A DNA stretch of 64,000 nt from Neobacillus niacini NBRC 15566 (GCF_001591505.1 NZ_BCVA01000017.1:34562-98561); one strand, 5' to 3'. Numbered from the stretch's first letter, positions 1-8,874 are shown. Program-made: numbers and translations. Notes: generated by a model not told the origin, from the sequence alone.

Positions 1-29
1 TTGACATACTATTAATTGCGGTTTAGTAT
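1..29 (+). promoter_or_regulatory. Sigma-A promoter of the IclR/meta-cleavage cluster
   Basis: TTGACA at 1-6, a 17-base spacer and TAGTAT at 24-29 form a good vegetative promoter. Two copies of the self-complementary octamer TAAATTTA (29-36 and 45-52) lie at and just after the -10 region. They could be an autoregulatory operator for the IclR protein, but that is inference from position only. Confidence 0.6.
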
Positions 30-92
30 AAATTTATCGATTAGTAAATTTACGAACGCCATTCGACAATGACGTACGAGAGAAGGTTGATG

Positions 93-866
93 ATGTCTGA
101 ACGTTTAATTCAATCGATTGAAAGGGCTGCTGATGTCCTTGAAGTGTTTTTGACCACAAGTCCAGAGCTAAGTGTTAAAGAGATAAGTGAAAAGCTTCAA
201 TTATCCAAAAGCACGGTTCATGGAATTATTAAAACCTTGGAACATAGAGGGTATCTCGAGCAGAATCCAGAGGATTTGAAGTATAAGCTGGGGATGAAAC
301 TCTTCATATTAGGTAACTTTGTTGGAAAACATCTAGACATTGGGAATATTGCAAGACCGATTATTAGAGAGTTAGCCGATGAGGTAAATGAAACCGTTCA
401 CTTAGTTACCTTACAGCGTGATGAAGTCATTTATATTGAAAAGGTAGAAGGCCCAAGAGCTCTAACAATCTATTCTCATACAGGAAAAAGAGCGCCTGTT
501 CATTGTACTGGCGTGGGGAAGGCAATACTTGCTCATTTGAGTGAGGATGAAGCGGATCGATTATTATCTGCATCAAGTTTAGAAGCATTTACAGAGTACA
601 CGATGACAGATGTTAGTCAAATTAAAAAACATTTAGTTACTGTTCGCGAGACTGGGTATGCGGTCGATGATGAAGAAATCGAGTTGGGACTTAAATGTAT
701 TGCCGCACCGATATTTAATCACAAAGGAAATGTAATCGCTTCAATTAGTTGTGCTGCACCCAAAATGAGACTTGATGAGGAGAAGCTTCCGAGAGTAATA
801 ACGGGGATTAAGGAAGCCGCAAAGGAAATATCAAGATCATTAGGTTATAGAGGTAATGTTTATTAA
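93..866 (+). CDS. IclR-family transcriptional regulator
   Basis: A 257-residue IclR-type regulator. The N-terminal ~60 residues form a winged helix-turn-helix (ELSVKEISEKLQLSKSTVHG). The remainder is the IclR effector domain, with the family's conserved HCTGVGKAILAHL and EIELGLKCIAAPI segments. The ATG at 93 is chosen because AGAAGG at 81-86 lies six bases upstream; ATGs at 69 and 90 are in frame but badly spaced. It precedes and reads toward acetaldehyde dehydrogenase, aldolase and GntP permease genes, so it probably controls them, with a hydroxy- or oxo-acid or aromatic breakdown product as effector. The effector is not visible in the sequence. Confidence 0.88.
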   Translation: MSERLIQSIERAADVLEVFLTTSPELSVKEISEKLQLSKSTVHGIIKTLEHRGYLEQNPEDLKYKLGMKLFILGNFVGKHLDIGNIARPIIRELADEVNETVHLVTLQRDEVIYIEKVEGPRALTIYSHTGKRAPVHCTGVGKAILAHLSEDEADRLLSASSLEAFTEYTMTDVSQIKKHLVTVRETGYAVDDEEIELGLKCIAAPIFNHKGNVIASISCAAPKMRLDEEKLPRVITGIKEAAKEISRSLGYRGNVY

Positions 867-967
867 GGTTTGATCCAAAAAACAACGAAGTTTAAGATGG
901 CGCCTTATTAAAAAGCAGCTAGAGTAAGGAAAATATAAAAAAGTAATATTCAAGGAGGAGAATTATT

Positions 968-1855
968 TTGTCAAAAGTAAAAGTTGCCGTTCTTGGCTCA
1001 GGGAACATTGGTACAGATTTAATGATCAAACTTGGTCGTTCTGAATTACTAGAATTAACAGCTGTAATTGGGATTGACCCGCAATCAGACGGATTACGCC
1101 GTGCAAGAGAAATGGGTTATGCAGGGGTAGACACTGGAATTGATGGTTTTCTTGCAGATCCTGCTTTAGATGCTGATATTGTTTTTGATGCGACTTCAGC
1201 AAAAGCTCATCTTTATAATGCAAAAGTGCTAAAAAAAGCAGGTATTAAAGTAATCGATATGACTCCTGCGGCGGTAGGACCATATGTATGTGCTGCGGTT
1301 AACATCGACGAGCATTTAGAGAAGGATAATATCAATTTAATTACGTGTGGCGGACAGGCGACTATTCCGATGGTTCACGCTGTAAATCGTGTAAGCCCTG
1401 TAGAATATGCTGAAATCGTTGCTACCATTTCCAGTAAAAGTGCTGGTCCTGGAACTCGTGCGAATATCGATGAATTCACTGAAACCACTTCTCGTGCAAT
1501 TGAAGTAGTTGGCGGAGCGAAAAAAGGGAAGGCAATTATGATTTTAAACCCTGCTGAACCTCCAATCATGATGCGTGATACGGTTTATACCCTTGTAGAA
1601 GAGGGGAAAATGGACGAGGAAGGTATTAGAAAGTCGATTGCTGAAATGACAGAAGTCGTTCAATCTTATGTGCCAGGCTATCAGCTTCGTACGGAGCCTA
1701 TTTTCGAGGGTAATAAAGTAACCATCTTTATTCAAGTAGAAGGTGCTGGGGATTACCTGCCAAAATATTCAGGAAATCTTGATATTATGACAGCTGCGGG
1801 TGTGAAAATCGCGGAAGAGTTTGCTAAAAATCTATTAAAGAAAGAAACCGTTTAA
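968..1855 (+). CDS. mhpF: Acetaldehyde dehydrogenase (acylating), meta-cleavage pathway
   Basis: A 295-residue MhpF/DmpF-type enzyme that oxidises acetaldehyde to acetyl-CoA with NAD+ and CoA. The N-terminal Rossmann motif is [11 protein letters not shown]. The acyl-accepting cysteine is Cys127 in [10 protein letters not shown]. Length fits the family (about 300). The start is TTG at 968 behind a strong AAGGAGGAG site at 953-961. The partner aldolase gene follows after 22 bases, as expected for enzymes that form a channelling complex. The next step upstream in the pathway, 2-oxopent-4-enoate hydratase, is not in the window. Confidence 0.93.
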   Translation: MSKVKVAVLGSGNIGTDLMIKLGRSELLELTAVIGIDPQSDGLRRAREMGYAGVDTGIDGFLADPALDADIVFDATSAKAHLYNAKVLKKAGIKVIDMTPAAVGPYVCAAVNIDEHLEKDNINLITCGGQATIPMVHAVNRVSPVEYAEIVATISSKSAGPGTRANIDEFTETTSRAIEVVGGAKKGKAIMILNPAEPPIMMRDTVYTLVEEGKMDEEGIRKSIAEMTEVVQSYVPGYQLRTEPIFEGNKVTIFIQVEGAGDYLPKYSGNLDIMTAAGVKIAEEFAKNLLKKETV

Positions 1856-1877
1856 GCGGTAGAAAGGAGAAATTAAA

Positions 1878-2894
1878 ATGACAAACGAAAGAGATATTCT
1901 GATCACTGAGGTTGCATTACGAGATGGAAGTCATGCAGTTTCTCACCAATTTACAGTAGAGCAAGTATTAAAAGTTGCGAAAGCATTGAATGATGCAAAT
2001 GTTCCGTATATTGAAGTATCACATGGAGATGGTTTAGCAGGATCATCCTTACAATATGGCCTTTCACGTACAAATGAACTGGAATTAATCGAAGCAGCCG
2101 TTTCCGTTGCAGATAAGTCTAAAATTGCAGTCCTTTTATTACCAGGTATCGGTACGTTGCATGAATTGAAAGAAGCAGCCAATTTAGGTGCAAAAATGGC
2201 GCGTATTGCAACACATGTTACGGAAGCAGATGTGGCTCCACAGCATATTGCTTATGCAAAAGAATTAGGTATGGAAACCGTTGGATTCTTAATGATGAAC
2301 CATATGGCTCCTGTCGATAAATTAGTAGAACAAGCAAAGTTAATGGAAAGCTATGGAGCAGATACTGTTTATGTGGTTGATTCTGCGGGTTACCTGCTGC
2401 CAGGTCAAGTGCGTGAACGAATTTCTGCACTTAAACAATCAGTAGGTATTAACATTGGTTTCCACGGTCATAACAATTTATCATTAGCCATGGCAAATAC
2501 GCTTGTAGCGATTGAAGAAGGTGCTACTCGTATCGATGGCAGTGTTCGCTGCTTAGGAGCAGGTGCCGGAAATACACAAACAGAAGTACTTATTGCAGTT
2601 TGTGAACGAATGGGAATTAAAACTGGTGTAGATTTATATAAAATGATGGATTTAGCTGAAGATATCATTGCTCCACTTTTACCAGTACCACAAGAAATAA
2701 CAAAAGATAGTTTAACCCTTGGTTATGCTGGTGTTTACTCAAGCTTTGCCTTGCACTCAAAACGTGCTGCAGAAAGATACGGTGTAGATTCACGTGATAT
2801 TTTAATAGAATTAGGAAAGCGAAAAGTGGTTGGCGGTCAAGAGGATATGATCGTTGAAGTGGCTGCTGAAATCGCCAAAAATAAGAATCGTTAA
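1878..2894 (+). CDS. mhpE: 4-hydroxy-2-oxovalerate aldolase
   Basis: A 338-residue DmpG/MhpE-type class II aldolase that splits 4-hydroxy-2-oxovalerate into pyruvate and acetaldehyde; the acetaldehyde passes to the dehydrogenase encoded just upstream. Visible features are the HMGL-like TIM barrel, the N-terminal ALRDGSHA motif with the metal-ligand Asp, the FHGHNNLSLA metal-binding histidines and the C-terminal communication domain (SLTLGYAGVYSSF). The AAAGGAG site lies at 1863-1869. It is co-transcribed with the dehydrogenase. A 175-base gap holding an imperfect hairpin and a cre-like site separates it from the permease gene. Confidence 0.93.
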   Translation: MTNERDILITEVALRDGSHAVSHQFTVEQVLKVAKALNDANVPYIEVSHGDGLAGSSLQYGLSRTNELELIEAAVSVADKSKIAVLLLPGIGTLHELKEAANLGAKMARIATHVTEADVAPQHIAYAKELGMETVGFLMMNHMAPVDKLVEQAKLMESYGADTVYVVDSAGYLLPGQVRERISALKQSVGINIGFHGHNNLSLAMANTLVAIEEGATRIDGSVRCLGAGAGNTQTEVLIAVCERMGIKTGVDLYKMMDLAEDIIAPLLPVPQEITKDSLTLGYAGVYSSFALHSKRAAERYGVDSRDILIELGKRKVVGGQEDMIVEVAAEIAKNKNR

Positions 2895-2943
2895 TAAATA
2901 AAGATAGATTAGTAGGTTGGCCCGAGGAACAAACATAATGAAA

Positions 2944-2982
2944 AGTGAAGTGAAGTGAGAACTTTCTTTCTTGCTTCACTTA
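2944..2982 (+). other. Hairpin between aldolase and permease genes
   Basis: AAGTGAAG at the left pairs with CTTCACTT at the right over a pyrimidine-rich loop. There is no clear T-run, so this may be an mRNA processing or partial termination site that separates expression of the enzymes from the permease. Confidence 0.35.
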
Positions 2983-2996
2983 CCATTTGTTTTAAT

Positions 2997-3010
2997 TGAA
3001 AACGTTTTAA
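2997..3010 (+). promoter_or_regulatory. Catabolite responsive element (cre) before the GntP permease
   Basis: TGAAAACGTTTTAA matches the CcpA consensus TGWNANCGNTNNCA at 13 of 14 positions and is almost fully palindromic. It sits about 60 bases before the permease start, so CcpA probably represses permease expression when a preferred sugar is present. Confidence 0.6.
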
Positions 3011-3069
3011 CGCTTATTCAAGAAGTTCCTTCTTAGAGTTAAACATCCCAGAGGTAGAGGAGAAAAACA

Positions 3070-4479
3070 ATGGAATTAATCATTATACTATTAGCACTCG
3101 GAATGTTGATGTTTATCGCATATCGAGGATTCACTGTTATCATTTTTGCACCAATTTGTGCGTTATTTGCCGTGCTTTTAACAGAACCCGGATGGATTCT
3201 GCCTTTTTACTCGAATGTATTTATGGGGAAAATGGTTGAATACATTCAGCTTTACTTTCCGATTTTCTTATTAGGAGCGATTTTTGGTAAAGTAGTAGAA
3301 ATGTCGGGACTAGCTAAAACGATTGCTTCTACTATTGTCCAAGCTGTTGGTCAAAAAAGAGGAATGTTAGCGATCGTGTTACTGGCTGCTATTTTAACCT
3401 ATAGTGGAATTAGCTTAGTAGTAGTAGCATTCGCAGTCTATCCTTTTGCTGCACATCTGTTCAGACAAGCAAATATACCAAAGCGTTTAATTCCTGGTAC
3501 CATTGCACTTGGTTCATTCACCTTTACAATGGACGCACTGCCTGGTTCACCGCAAGTCCAAAACGTTATTCCAACAAGCTTCTTTGGAACAGATCTATAT
3601 GCTGCGCCTACGCTTGGGATTATCGGAGCTATCTTTATCTTCATACTTGGAATGTGGTATTTAAACTCTCGTCGTATTAAAGCAGAAAAAGCTGGGGAAG
3701 GTTATGACAGCTTCGGTACCATTACGGAAGACAATGAAGTAACGATGGATTTAGGGGAACAAGAAAGTATCGGACGTAAGATTTTTGCTTTTGTCCCTGT
3801 TGTATTAGTTGCAGTTTTAAATAAAGTACTAACAACGGTCATTCCAAAATGGTATCCAAATGGTTTTGACTTCGAAGCAATTGGAATGAGCTTTCCAAGC
3901 ATTGCAACGTCAAAAGTGATCGGAATTTGGTCAGTTGAAATTGCACTTCTAGTCGGTATTATCGCAACGATTCTTTATAATCGTAAACCTGTAATGCTGA
4001 ATTTCAAAGATGGAATGAAAGTAGGAGTAGCAGGTGCGCTTTTAGCTATTATGAACTCAGCAACAGAATATGGATTTGGAGCTGTTATTTCAAATCTACC
4101 TGGTTTCTCTATTGCAAGAGATGGAATTGCTAAAGTATTCGGTCATCCATTACTAAACGGAGCTGTTACCACCAACATCCTTTCAGCGATCTCTGGTTCA
4201 GCCTCTGCTGGTATTGCGATCACTCTTGGAATGATGTCAGAAAAATATATTGAACTAGCAAATCAATTTGATATTCCGCTTGAAGTTATGCACCGTGTCA
4301 TTTCTATGGCTTCAGGGGGCATGGATACACTGCCGCATAACGGAGCAGTTATTACGTTATTGGCCATAACAGGTTTGACACATAAGCAATCTTATCGTGA
4401 TATTTTTGCTATTACCATTATTAAAACCATTGCTGCGTTCTTCATCATCGCTGTTTATCTGTTAACTGGAATCGTTTAA
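3070..4479 (+). CDS. GntP-family permease
   Basis: A 469-residue, strongly hydrophobic transporter of the GntP (gluconate:H+ symporter) family with about 12 predicted membrane segments. The C-terminal signature GGMDTLPHNGAVITLLAITGL is typical of the family. Substrates of relatives include gluconate, hydroxy acids and short keto acids. Placed after the aldolase/dehydrogenase pair, it probably imports the acid that feeds them (inference). The start at 3070 follows the ribosome site AGAGGAGAAA. A cre-like site upstream suggests CcpA control. Confidence 0.85.
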   Translation: MELIIILLALGMLMFIAYRGFTVIIFAPICALFAVLLTEPGWILPFYSNVFMGKMVEYIQLYFPIFLLGAIFGKVVEMSGLAKTIASTIVQAVGQKRGMLAIVLLAAILTYSGISLVVVAFAVYPFAAHLFRQANIPKRLIPGTIALGSFTFTMDALPGSPQVQNVIPTSFFGTDLYAAPTLGIIGAIFIFILGMWYLNSRRIKAEKAGEGYDSFGTITEDNEVTMDLGEQESIGRKIFAFVPVVLVAVLNKVLTTVIPKWYPNGFDFEAIGMSFPSIATSKVIGIWSVEIALLVGIIATILYNRKPVMLNFKDGMKVGVAGALLAIMNSATEYGFGAVISNLPGFSIARDGIAKVFGHPLLNGAVTTNILSAISGSASAGIAITLGMMSEKYIELANQFDIPLEVMHRVISMASGGMDTLPHNGAVITLLAITGLTHKQSYRDIFAITIIKTIAAFFIIAVYLLTGIV

Positions 4480-4511
4480 TTTCTAAATTAACAATATTTA
4501 GTATTTATTGA

Positions 4512-4540
4512 TTGAATATTCTTAAATAAAAGTTTAATAT
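4512..4540 (+). promoter_or_regulatory. Promoter for a leader RNA and the PAS kinase gene
   Basis: TTGAAT at 4512-4517, a 17-base spacer and TAATAT at 4535-4540. Transcription from here would run about 150 bases through several small hairpins to the terminator at 4649-4697, before the kinase gene. Confidence 0.45.
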
Positions 4541-4648
4541 TAAAGGTGGAAATAGAGATAAATGCTCTATACTACTAAAATAACTCTTTTTGTTGAGTTT
4601 GATAGGTTACTAATCGGTAATGGGTTTCTAGATTAGATGCTAGAATTT

Positions 4649-4697
4649 AAGCCAAAATAAGACGTAGGAATCCCTGCGCTTATTTTGGCTTTTTTTA
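4649..4697 (+). terminator. Intrinsic terminator in front of the histidine kinase gene
   Basis: AAGCCAAAATAAG and its complement CTTATTTTGGCTT form a long stem, extended by CGTAGG/CCTGCG with one bulge, and followed by seven T. It ends the GntP or leader transcript. It lies directly before the kinase ribosome site, so it may act as an attenuator. Confidence 0.8.
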
Positions 4698-4724
4698 ATG
4701 CTTAAAACGGGAGGGATGTTTCTG

Positions 4725-5810
4725 ATGGATAAGGATGAAATGAAGCGATTAAACTTCTTACTTGAAATATATGTAGATGTCAATGTGGATAAAGACTTCT
4801 CTGTGCTTTCAAAAAAAACAGACCCATTTTTCATATTGAACATGTCTGGTCATTTGGTTTATGTAAATGAAGTCTGTGAAGAATTATTGCAATGTTCAAG
4901 AAATGACCTAATAGGAATGAAGCTAAGTAATATTTTCATCCAGTCTGTTTTAAATGACACTCAAACGTTTTTTATTAAAAAGCAGCGTGAAAACCTAACC
5001 AATTTTGATTCTAAAATTAGTATGAGACCTGGATATTCAATGGACGTAAACGTAACCGCTTTCCCTATTCTTTTTAGTGATGAAGTAGTTGGGAGCTACG
5101 TTGTGTTAAAAGATATCACGATGATAAAGAGAGAGAGGCAATTGCTGTCAGAAAAACAAGCTGCTGCGGGTCAGCTGGCGGCAGGAATTGCCCATGAAAT
5201 CCGTAATCCCATTACGGCCATAAAAGGCTTTTTGCAATTAATGATGGGGGAACATAAAGGGGATATGACTTATTATAATATTGTTGAATCAGAGATTAAT
5301 CGAGTTGAAATGATTTTAAAGGAGTTAATGGTTCTAGCTACACCAACCAAGATTAACTACCAAGAGTTGAAGGTCCGCAGTTTGTTGGACAAAGTTGTAA
5401 CCTTGATGGAGTCACAGACTTTATTAAATAATATTGAGGTAATTAAGAATTTACATGCACTTGAGGTAGCTGTTTTGGGAGACGAAAACCAATTGAAACA
5501 AGTGTTTATTAACTTCATAAAAAATGCAATTGAGGCAATGCCAACTGGTGGGAAAATTATCATTGAAGGTATAACCTTACTTGATAGCGTTCATATCCGA
5601 ATCATTGATCAAGGCAGTGGCATTCCACCTGAAATATTAGAGCGTATTAGTGAGCCGTTTTTTACAACAAAGGAACATGGCACTGGGCTGGGGATCCTTG
5701 TTTGCAATGAGATCATCGAGGAACATAAAGGAAAAAGTAATATTTTTAGCAGCCCGGAAGGAACTTGTATTGAAGTGATTTTACCAACTGTCAAAACAAT
5801 TGCAGTATAG
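4725..5810 (+). CDS. Soluble PAS-domain sensor histidine kinase (phosphorelay type)
   Basis: A kinase of 361 residues with one PAS domain near residues 25-130, a HisKA domain containing the phospho-acceptor motif AGIAHEIRNPITAIKGFLQL, and a HATPase domain with N box QVFINFIKNAIEAMP, G1 DQGSGIPPE and G2 GTGLGI. It has no membrane segment, so it senses a cytoplasmic signal, as KinA/KinE-type kinases feeding Spo0F do. No response regulator is adjacent, which fits an orphan phosphorelay kinase. ATG 4725 is chosen because GGGAGGG at 4709-4715 is well spaced from it; the ATGs at 4698 and 4716 are not. Two MpsC-like genes follow on the same strand. Confidence 0.88.
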   Translation: MDKDEMKRLNFLLEIYVDVNVDKDFSVLSKKTDPFFILNMSGHLVYVNEVCEELLQCSRNDLIGMKLSNIFIQSVLNDTQTFFIKKQRENLTNFDSKISMRPGYSMDVNVTAFPILFSDEVVGSYVVLKDITMIKRERQLLSEKQAAAGQLAAGIAHEIRNPITAIKGFLQLMMGEHKGDMTYYNIVESEINRVEMILKELMVLATPTKINYQELKVRSLLDKVVTLMESQTLLNNIEVIKNLHALEVAVLGDENQLKQVFINFIKNAIEAMPTGGKIIIEGITLLDSVHIRIIDQGSGIPPEILERISEPFFTTKEHGTGLGILVCNEIIEEHKGKSNIFSSPEGTCIEVILPTVKTIAV

Positions 5811-5947
5811 TGAAAACAGTGTTAAAATAGATATGTCTAATGTCTTGCTGTCATTAGTTTTAGAAGTCTTTTATACTTACATAAAAAACAATATTTGTAT
5901 CCTGTATGGTAAATGGAAGAAACTATTTATATAGTCGTCTTAACCGT

Positions 5948-5987
5948 GGCCTAACTTCTTTTTTGAAGTTAGGCCTTTTTTATTTTT
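5948..5987 (+). terminator. Intrinsic terminator abutting the next ribosome site
   Basis: GGCCTAACTTC and GAAGTTAGGCC pair perfectly (11 bp, six-base loop), followed by a T-rich run. It ends only about five bases before the Shine-Dalgarno sequence of the next gene, leaving no room for a promoter in between. Confidence 0.88.
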
Positions 5988-5988
5988 T

Positions 5989-6705
5989 GTGAAAGGAGAG
6001 GTACATATTATATCTAATCAAGAAAATCTAGTATATCTCAGCAGCACGTTTAGCAAATTGCTTAAACGCAGTTTTGGAAAGGGGCCGGAATCCTGTCATG
6101 TTATCTTAAAAGGCTATAGACTTTATGTCTATATGAGAAATTTTATTACACCTGCAGAGGAAGTGTTGATAAGTCAAGGCCAGGTAGAACTTGCACACAA
6201 TTTCCGTTCAGCCGTGATTCATTCAGTTGCTCAAGAGTTTATTGTAGAAGTATCAGTGGCTTTAGGAATATCCTTTGATTATTTCTTTCATGATTGGAAC
6301 TATGATAAAAACACAGGAATCTTCCTGTTAGACCAACCGCAATCTAATCATGAGGAGAAGATAGAGAACAGTCTTCAAAAAAGCCTATTTAACTTAATCG
6401 AAAATGTAGCGTCACACTACCATAAAAAGCCTGTCAACTTGAAAATTGTAAAGTTTACACAAAATATTTGTGCAATAGAATCTAAAGAAGTACTTTTGCC
6501 GCTTGAAAAATTAGTTTATGAAAAAGGGAATGTAGATTTGCTGCTCCACCAAGCATGGGATATAAAAGATGGATATTGGAAGAATAAGGATCAATTTGAA
6601 GAACTTTTTAATCGTTTAATCGAGGATATCTTTATTATGTGGGACTATAAGAATAATAGAAATTATCTTGTATTTATTTTTAACAAACTATATGTTATCG
6701 AATAA
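5989..6705 (+). CDS. Tandem MpsC-like (DUF2294/PF10057) protein, first copy
   Basis: About 232 residues with two related halves. The first carries the MpsC-type motif KRSFGKGPESC and ends HDWNYDKNTGIFLL; the second is degenerate and ends MWDYKNNRNYLVFIF. MpsC is named from the Staphylococcus membrane-potential-generating system, but the biochemical role of this soluble domain is unknown. The open frame begins with GTG 5989, which is an unlikely start because the ribosome site AAAGGAGAG (5992-6000) lies inside it. Correct spacing points to ATT 6007 or ATA 6010, and alignment with the paralogue at 6818 also places the N-terminus there. A terminator stands directly upstream, so expression may need read-through from the kinase gene. 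Confidence 0.72.
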   Translation: MKGEVHIISNQENLVYLSSTFSKLLKRSFGKGPESCHVILKGYRLYVYMRNFITPAEEVLISQGQVELAHNFRSAVIHSVAQEFIVEVSVALGISFDYFFHDWNYDKNTGIFLLDQPQSNHEEKIENSLQKSLFNLIENVASHYHKKPVNLKIVKFTQNICAIESKEVLLPLEKLVYEKGNVDLLLHQAWDIKDGYWKNKDQFEELFNRLIEDIFIMWDYKNNRNYLVFIFNKLYVIE

Positions 6706-6817
6706 CCTAAAACCCTAAATACAATATGTTTTTTTTATTTGTGCTTTTTTAATATGGAGTAGTCTCGTACATACTAAGTGGATATAAAAGATTTTTTTCA
6801 TTAAGGGGTAAAATGCG

Positions 6818-7495
6818 ATGGAGCAAAAAAAGGAAGAGTACATCAGTAGTTATATTAGCAAGTTATTACGGAAGAAGTTTGGAAGAGGGCCCCATAGCTG
6901 TCAGACCACAGTTTCTAAAAATCATCTCGTTACCTATATACGTGGATTTTTATCTCCGATGGAGGATATATTGCTAGAACATGGTCAGGATAAGTACGTT
7001 GATCAAGCGAGAACTGTTATTATTACCCACCTTCTCGACGAAATTAAAGGAGTCATACAAGTAACTTTTGGTGTTGAAGTGATAGAAGAGTATCATGATT
7101 GGAATTTTCCAAATAACTCTGGTGTGCTCATATTTATATTAGATAAGGAAGCAGGGCAGGAATATAAAACCGATGTCGATATCCAAAGGGTAGAATTAGA
7201 AGTTGGGCGAATTAGCTTCATGGTTGAAAAAGTTCCAGATAAAATTAATACCTATCCCATTTCGCCATCTATTTACTTAATTGAGAGAAAAGGAATCCTT
7301 ATACAAATAGAAAAGGCACTAATTGAAAAAGGATTTGAGAATGAACTAAAATTCACAAAGGATGAACTTGAAAAGACTTATTTTCATCGCAATGGCCGAT
7401 TTGAGGATATTTTTAATAAGTCTGTCAGGGATATTTTTATTGACTGGAACTTTAAAGAAGATAAATCATTCATCGCTTTTGTCTTAAGTCCCTAA
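6818..7495 (+). CDS. Tandem MpsC-like (DUF2294/PF10057) protein, second copy
   Basis: A 225-residue paralogue of the preceding protein. The N-terminal half has KKFGRGPHSCQTTV, YIRGFLSPMEDILLEHGQ and EYHDWNFPNNSGVLIF, the canonical order of MpsC-type domains. The C-terminal half repeats the pattern weakly and ends IDWNFKEDKSFIAFVL. There is no signal peptide or membrane segment. The start ATG at 6818 follows AAGGGGTAAA. It ends four bases inside the converging efflux-pump gene. Close linkage to a PAS kinase with two copies of this domain suggests a signalling partner role, which is inference. I know no tested function for double-domain forms. Confidence 0.8.
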   Translation: MEQKKEEYISSYISKLLRKKFGRGPHSCQTTVSKNHLVTYIRGFLSPMEDILLEHGQDKYVDQARTVIITHLLDEIKGVIQVTFGVEVIEEYHDWNFPNNSGVLIFILDKEAGQEYKTDVDIQRVELEVGRISFMVEKVPDKINTYPISPSIYLIERKGILIQIEKALIEKGFENELKFTKDELEKTYFHRNGRFEDIFNKSVRDIFIDWNFKEDKSFIAFVLSP

Positions 7496-8874
7496 GAAAT
7501 ACCCCTGCCAGATATTTGAGAAGCATTGGATCTTGTAATATATAGCATTCCCGGAATTAATACAAGAGACACAATTAGTAAGATGATAGACATCGAATTG
7601 TGGTTACCATCATTAATTCCTGTTGCAAACATGACACCGAAAATACTAGAGGCCAGGATATTACCAATAAATCTTGATGTCATAAATAAGCCTGAAGCAA
7701 TCCCGCTTTCAGATTTAGATACAAGTGAATAAAGTATATTTTGTAAACCAATATTTAATATGCCATTACTTAAACCCAAGAGTGAAAGCACACTAAATAT
7801 CCATAATAGGGGGGAGTTGTGGTTTATGGTTAGTAATAATACAACTCCAATTAGACCTGCTATTCCGCCGGAAAGTAATGGGTACCTGTACCCTGACTTT
7901 TCCATCCAACGTACCGCAATCGGTGTAATAATCATGGCAAATACTGAAATGGAAAGCATCATGATTCCAGTTATTTTGGAAGTTAGCGACAGCACGAGTT
8001 GTAAATAAATAGGCATGGATAACAGCATTGAGAAAAAGACTATTGTTGTTAGAGAATATAGACAATAAATTAAGGTAATGTTAATGTTCTTCTTGAAAAA
8101 ATTAATATTTATAAAAGGTTCATCTTTCTTATTTTCGTATTTATAAAATAAGAAAGTCACAACTAAAGGAGCAAATAATAACCAATAGCTAACTCCATTC
8201 TCTAAGGACTGAAGCAGGAACATCCAAAGAAAAATGGATAAACCAAATAAAATGATTCCTATCACATCCCATTTGAAGGTTTTCTGAGAGTTTTTTTTAT
8301 CTTTTGGAATGAACAGGATAGCCAAAATGGCAGAAATCAGGATAATTGGAAAGTTAACGTAAAAGATAATTGGCCAGCCGCCCTGTTGAACTAACAATCC
8401 ACTGATAGTAGGTCCAAAGGCAGCTGAGGTTGTAGCGAATACAGATAATGTACCAATGACTCTGTTTTGATTTGTTTCAATATATGTACGGACAATACCA
8501 ATTCCCGCAGGGTAAAGAGCGGATGTTCCTATTGCCTGTATGGTTCTCATCATAAGTAAAAACTCCATATTTGTAGACAATGGAGCGGTAAACGAAGAGA
8601 TGGCTACTAATAGCAGTCCTATGATAAAGATTTTTTTTCGACCATAATAATCACTTAATTTACCGATTAATGGCAGAAAGATCGCACTCACCATAAAATA
8701 GGAAGCAATTAACCAAGAAATATCTTTTGAGGTAAGTTGAAATTGGTCTTTTATATCAGGCAATGCAACTGTTATCATGGTGGTGTTTAATGGATTTAAG
8801 ATAACACCTAATGCAATTGCTGTTATTAGTAATTTTGAATTTTTACCCGGAATTGTTCTCTTACTTATTAACAT
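7492..8874 (-). CDS. MFS drug exporter, DHA2 (EmrB/QacA) type
   Basis: A 460-residue MFS protein with many membrane segments (12-14 expected for DHA2). It has the family motifs LNTTMITVALPDI in helix 1, GKLSDYYGRKKIF in the loop 2-3 region and GPTISGLLVQQGGWPIIFYVNFP (motif C/GxxxGG..WRW-like). It probably expels toxic organic compounds by proton exchange. It lies downstream of the peroxidase/OhrR genes on the same strand, behind a terminator hairpin, so it may be transcribed separately or by read-through during thiol stress. The start is the ATG at 8874 after a GGAGAG ribosome site. Confidence 0.85.
   Translation of the reverse strand: MLISKRTIPGKNSKLLITAIALGVILNPLNTTMITVALPDIKDQFQLTSKDISWLIASYFMVSAIFLPLIGKLSDYYGRKKIFIIGLLLVAISSFTAPLSTNMEFLLMMRTIQAIGTSALYPAGIGIVRTYIETNQNRVIGTLSVFATTSAAFGPTISGLLVQQGGWPIIFYVNFPIILISAILAILFIPKDKKNSQKTFKWDVIGIILFGLSIFLWMFLLQSLENGVSYWLLFAPLVVTFLFYKYENKKDEPFININFFKKNINITLIYCLYSLTTIVFFSMLLSMPIYLQLVLSLTSKITGIMMLSISVFAMIITPIAVRWMEKSGYRYPLLSGGIAGLIGVVLLLTINHNSPLLWIFSVLSLLGLSNGILNIGLQNILYSLVSKSESGIASGLFMTSRFIGNILASSIFGVMFATGINDGNHNSMSIILLIVSLVLIPGMLYITRSNASQISGRGIS

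Noticed and set aside
7526..8008. Plus-strand open frames inside the DHA2 exporter gene
   Set aside because: They are shadows of the minus-strand exporter, which has clear MFS motifs throughout.
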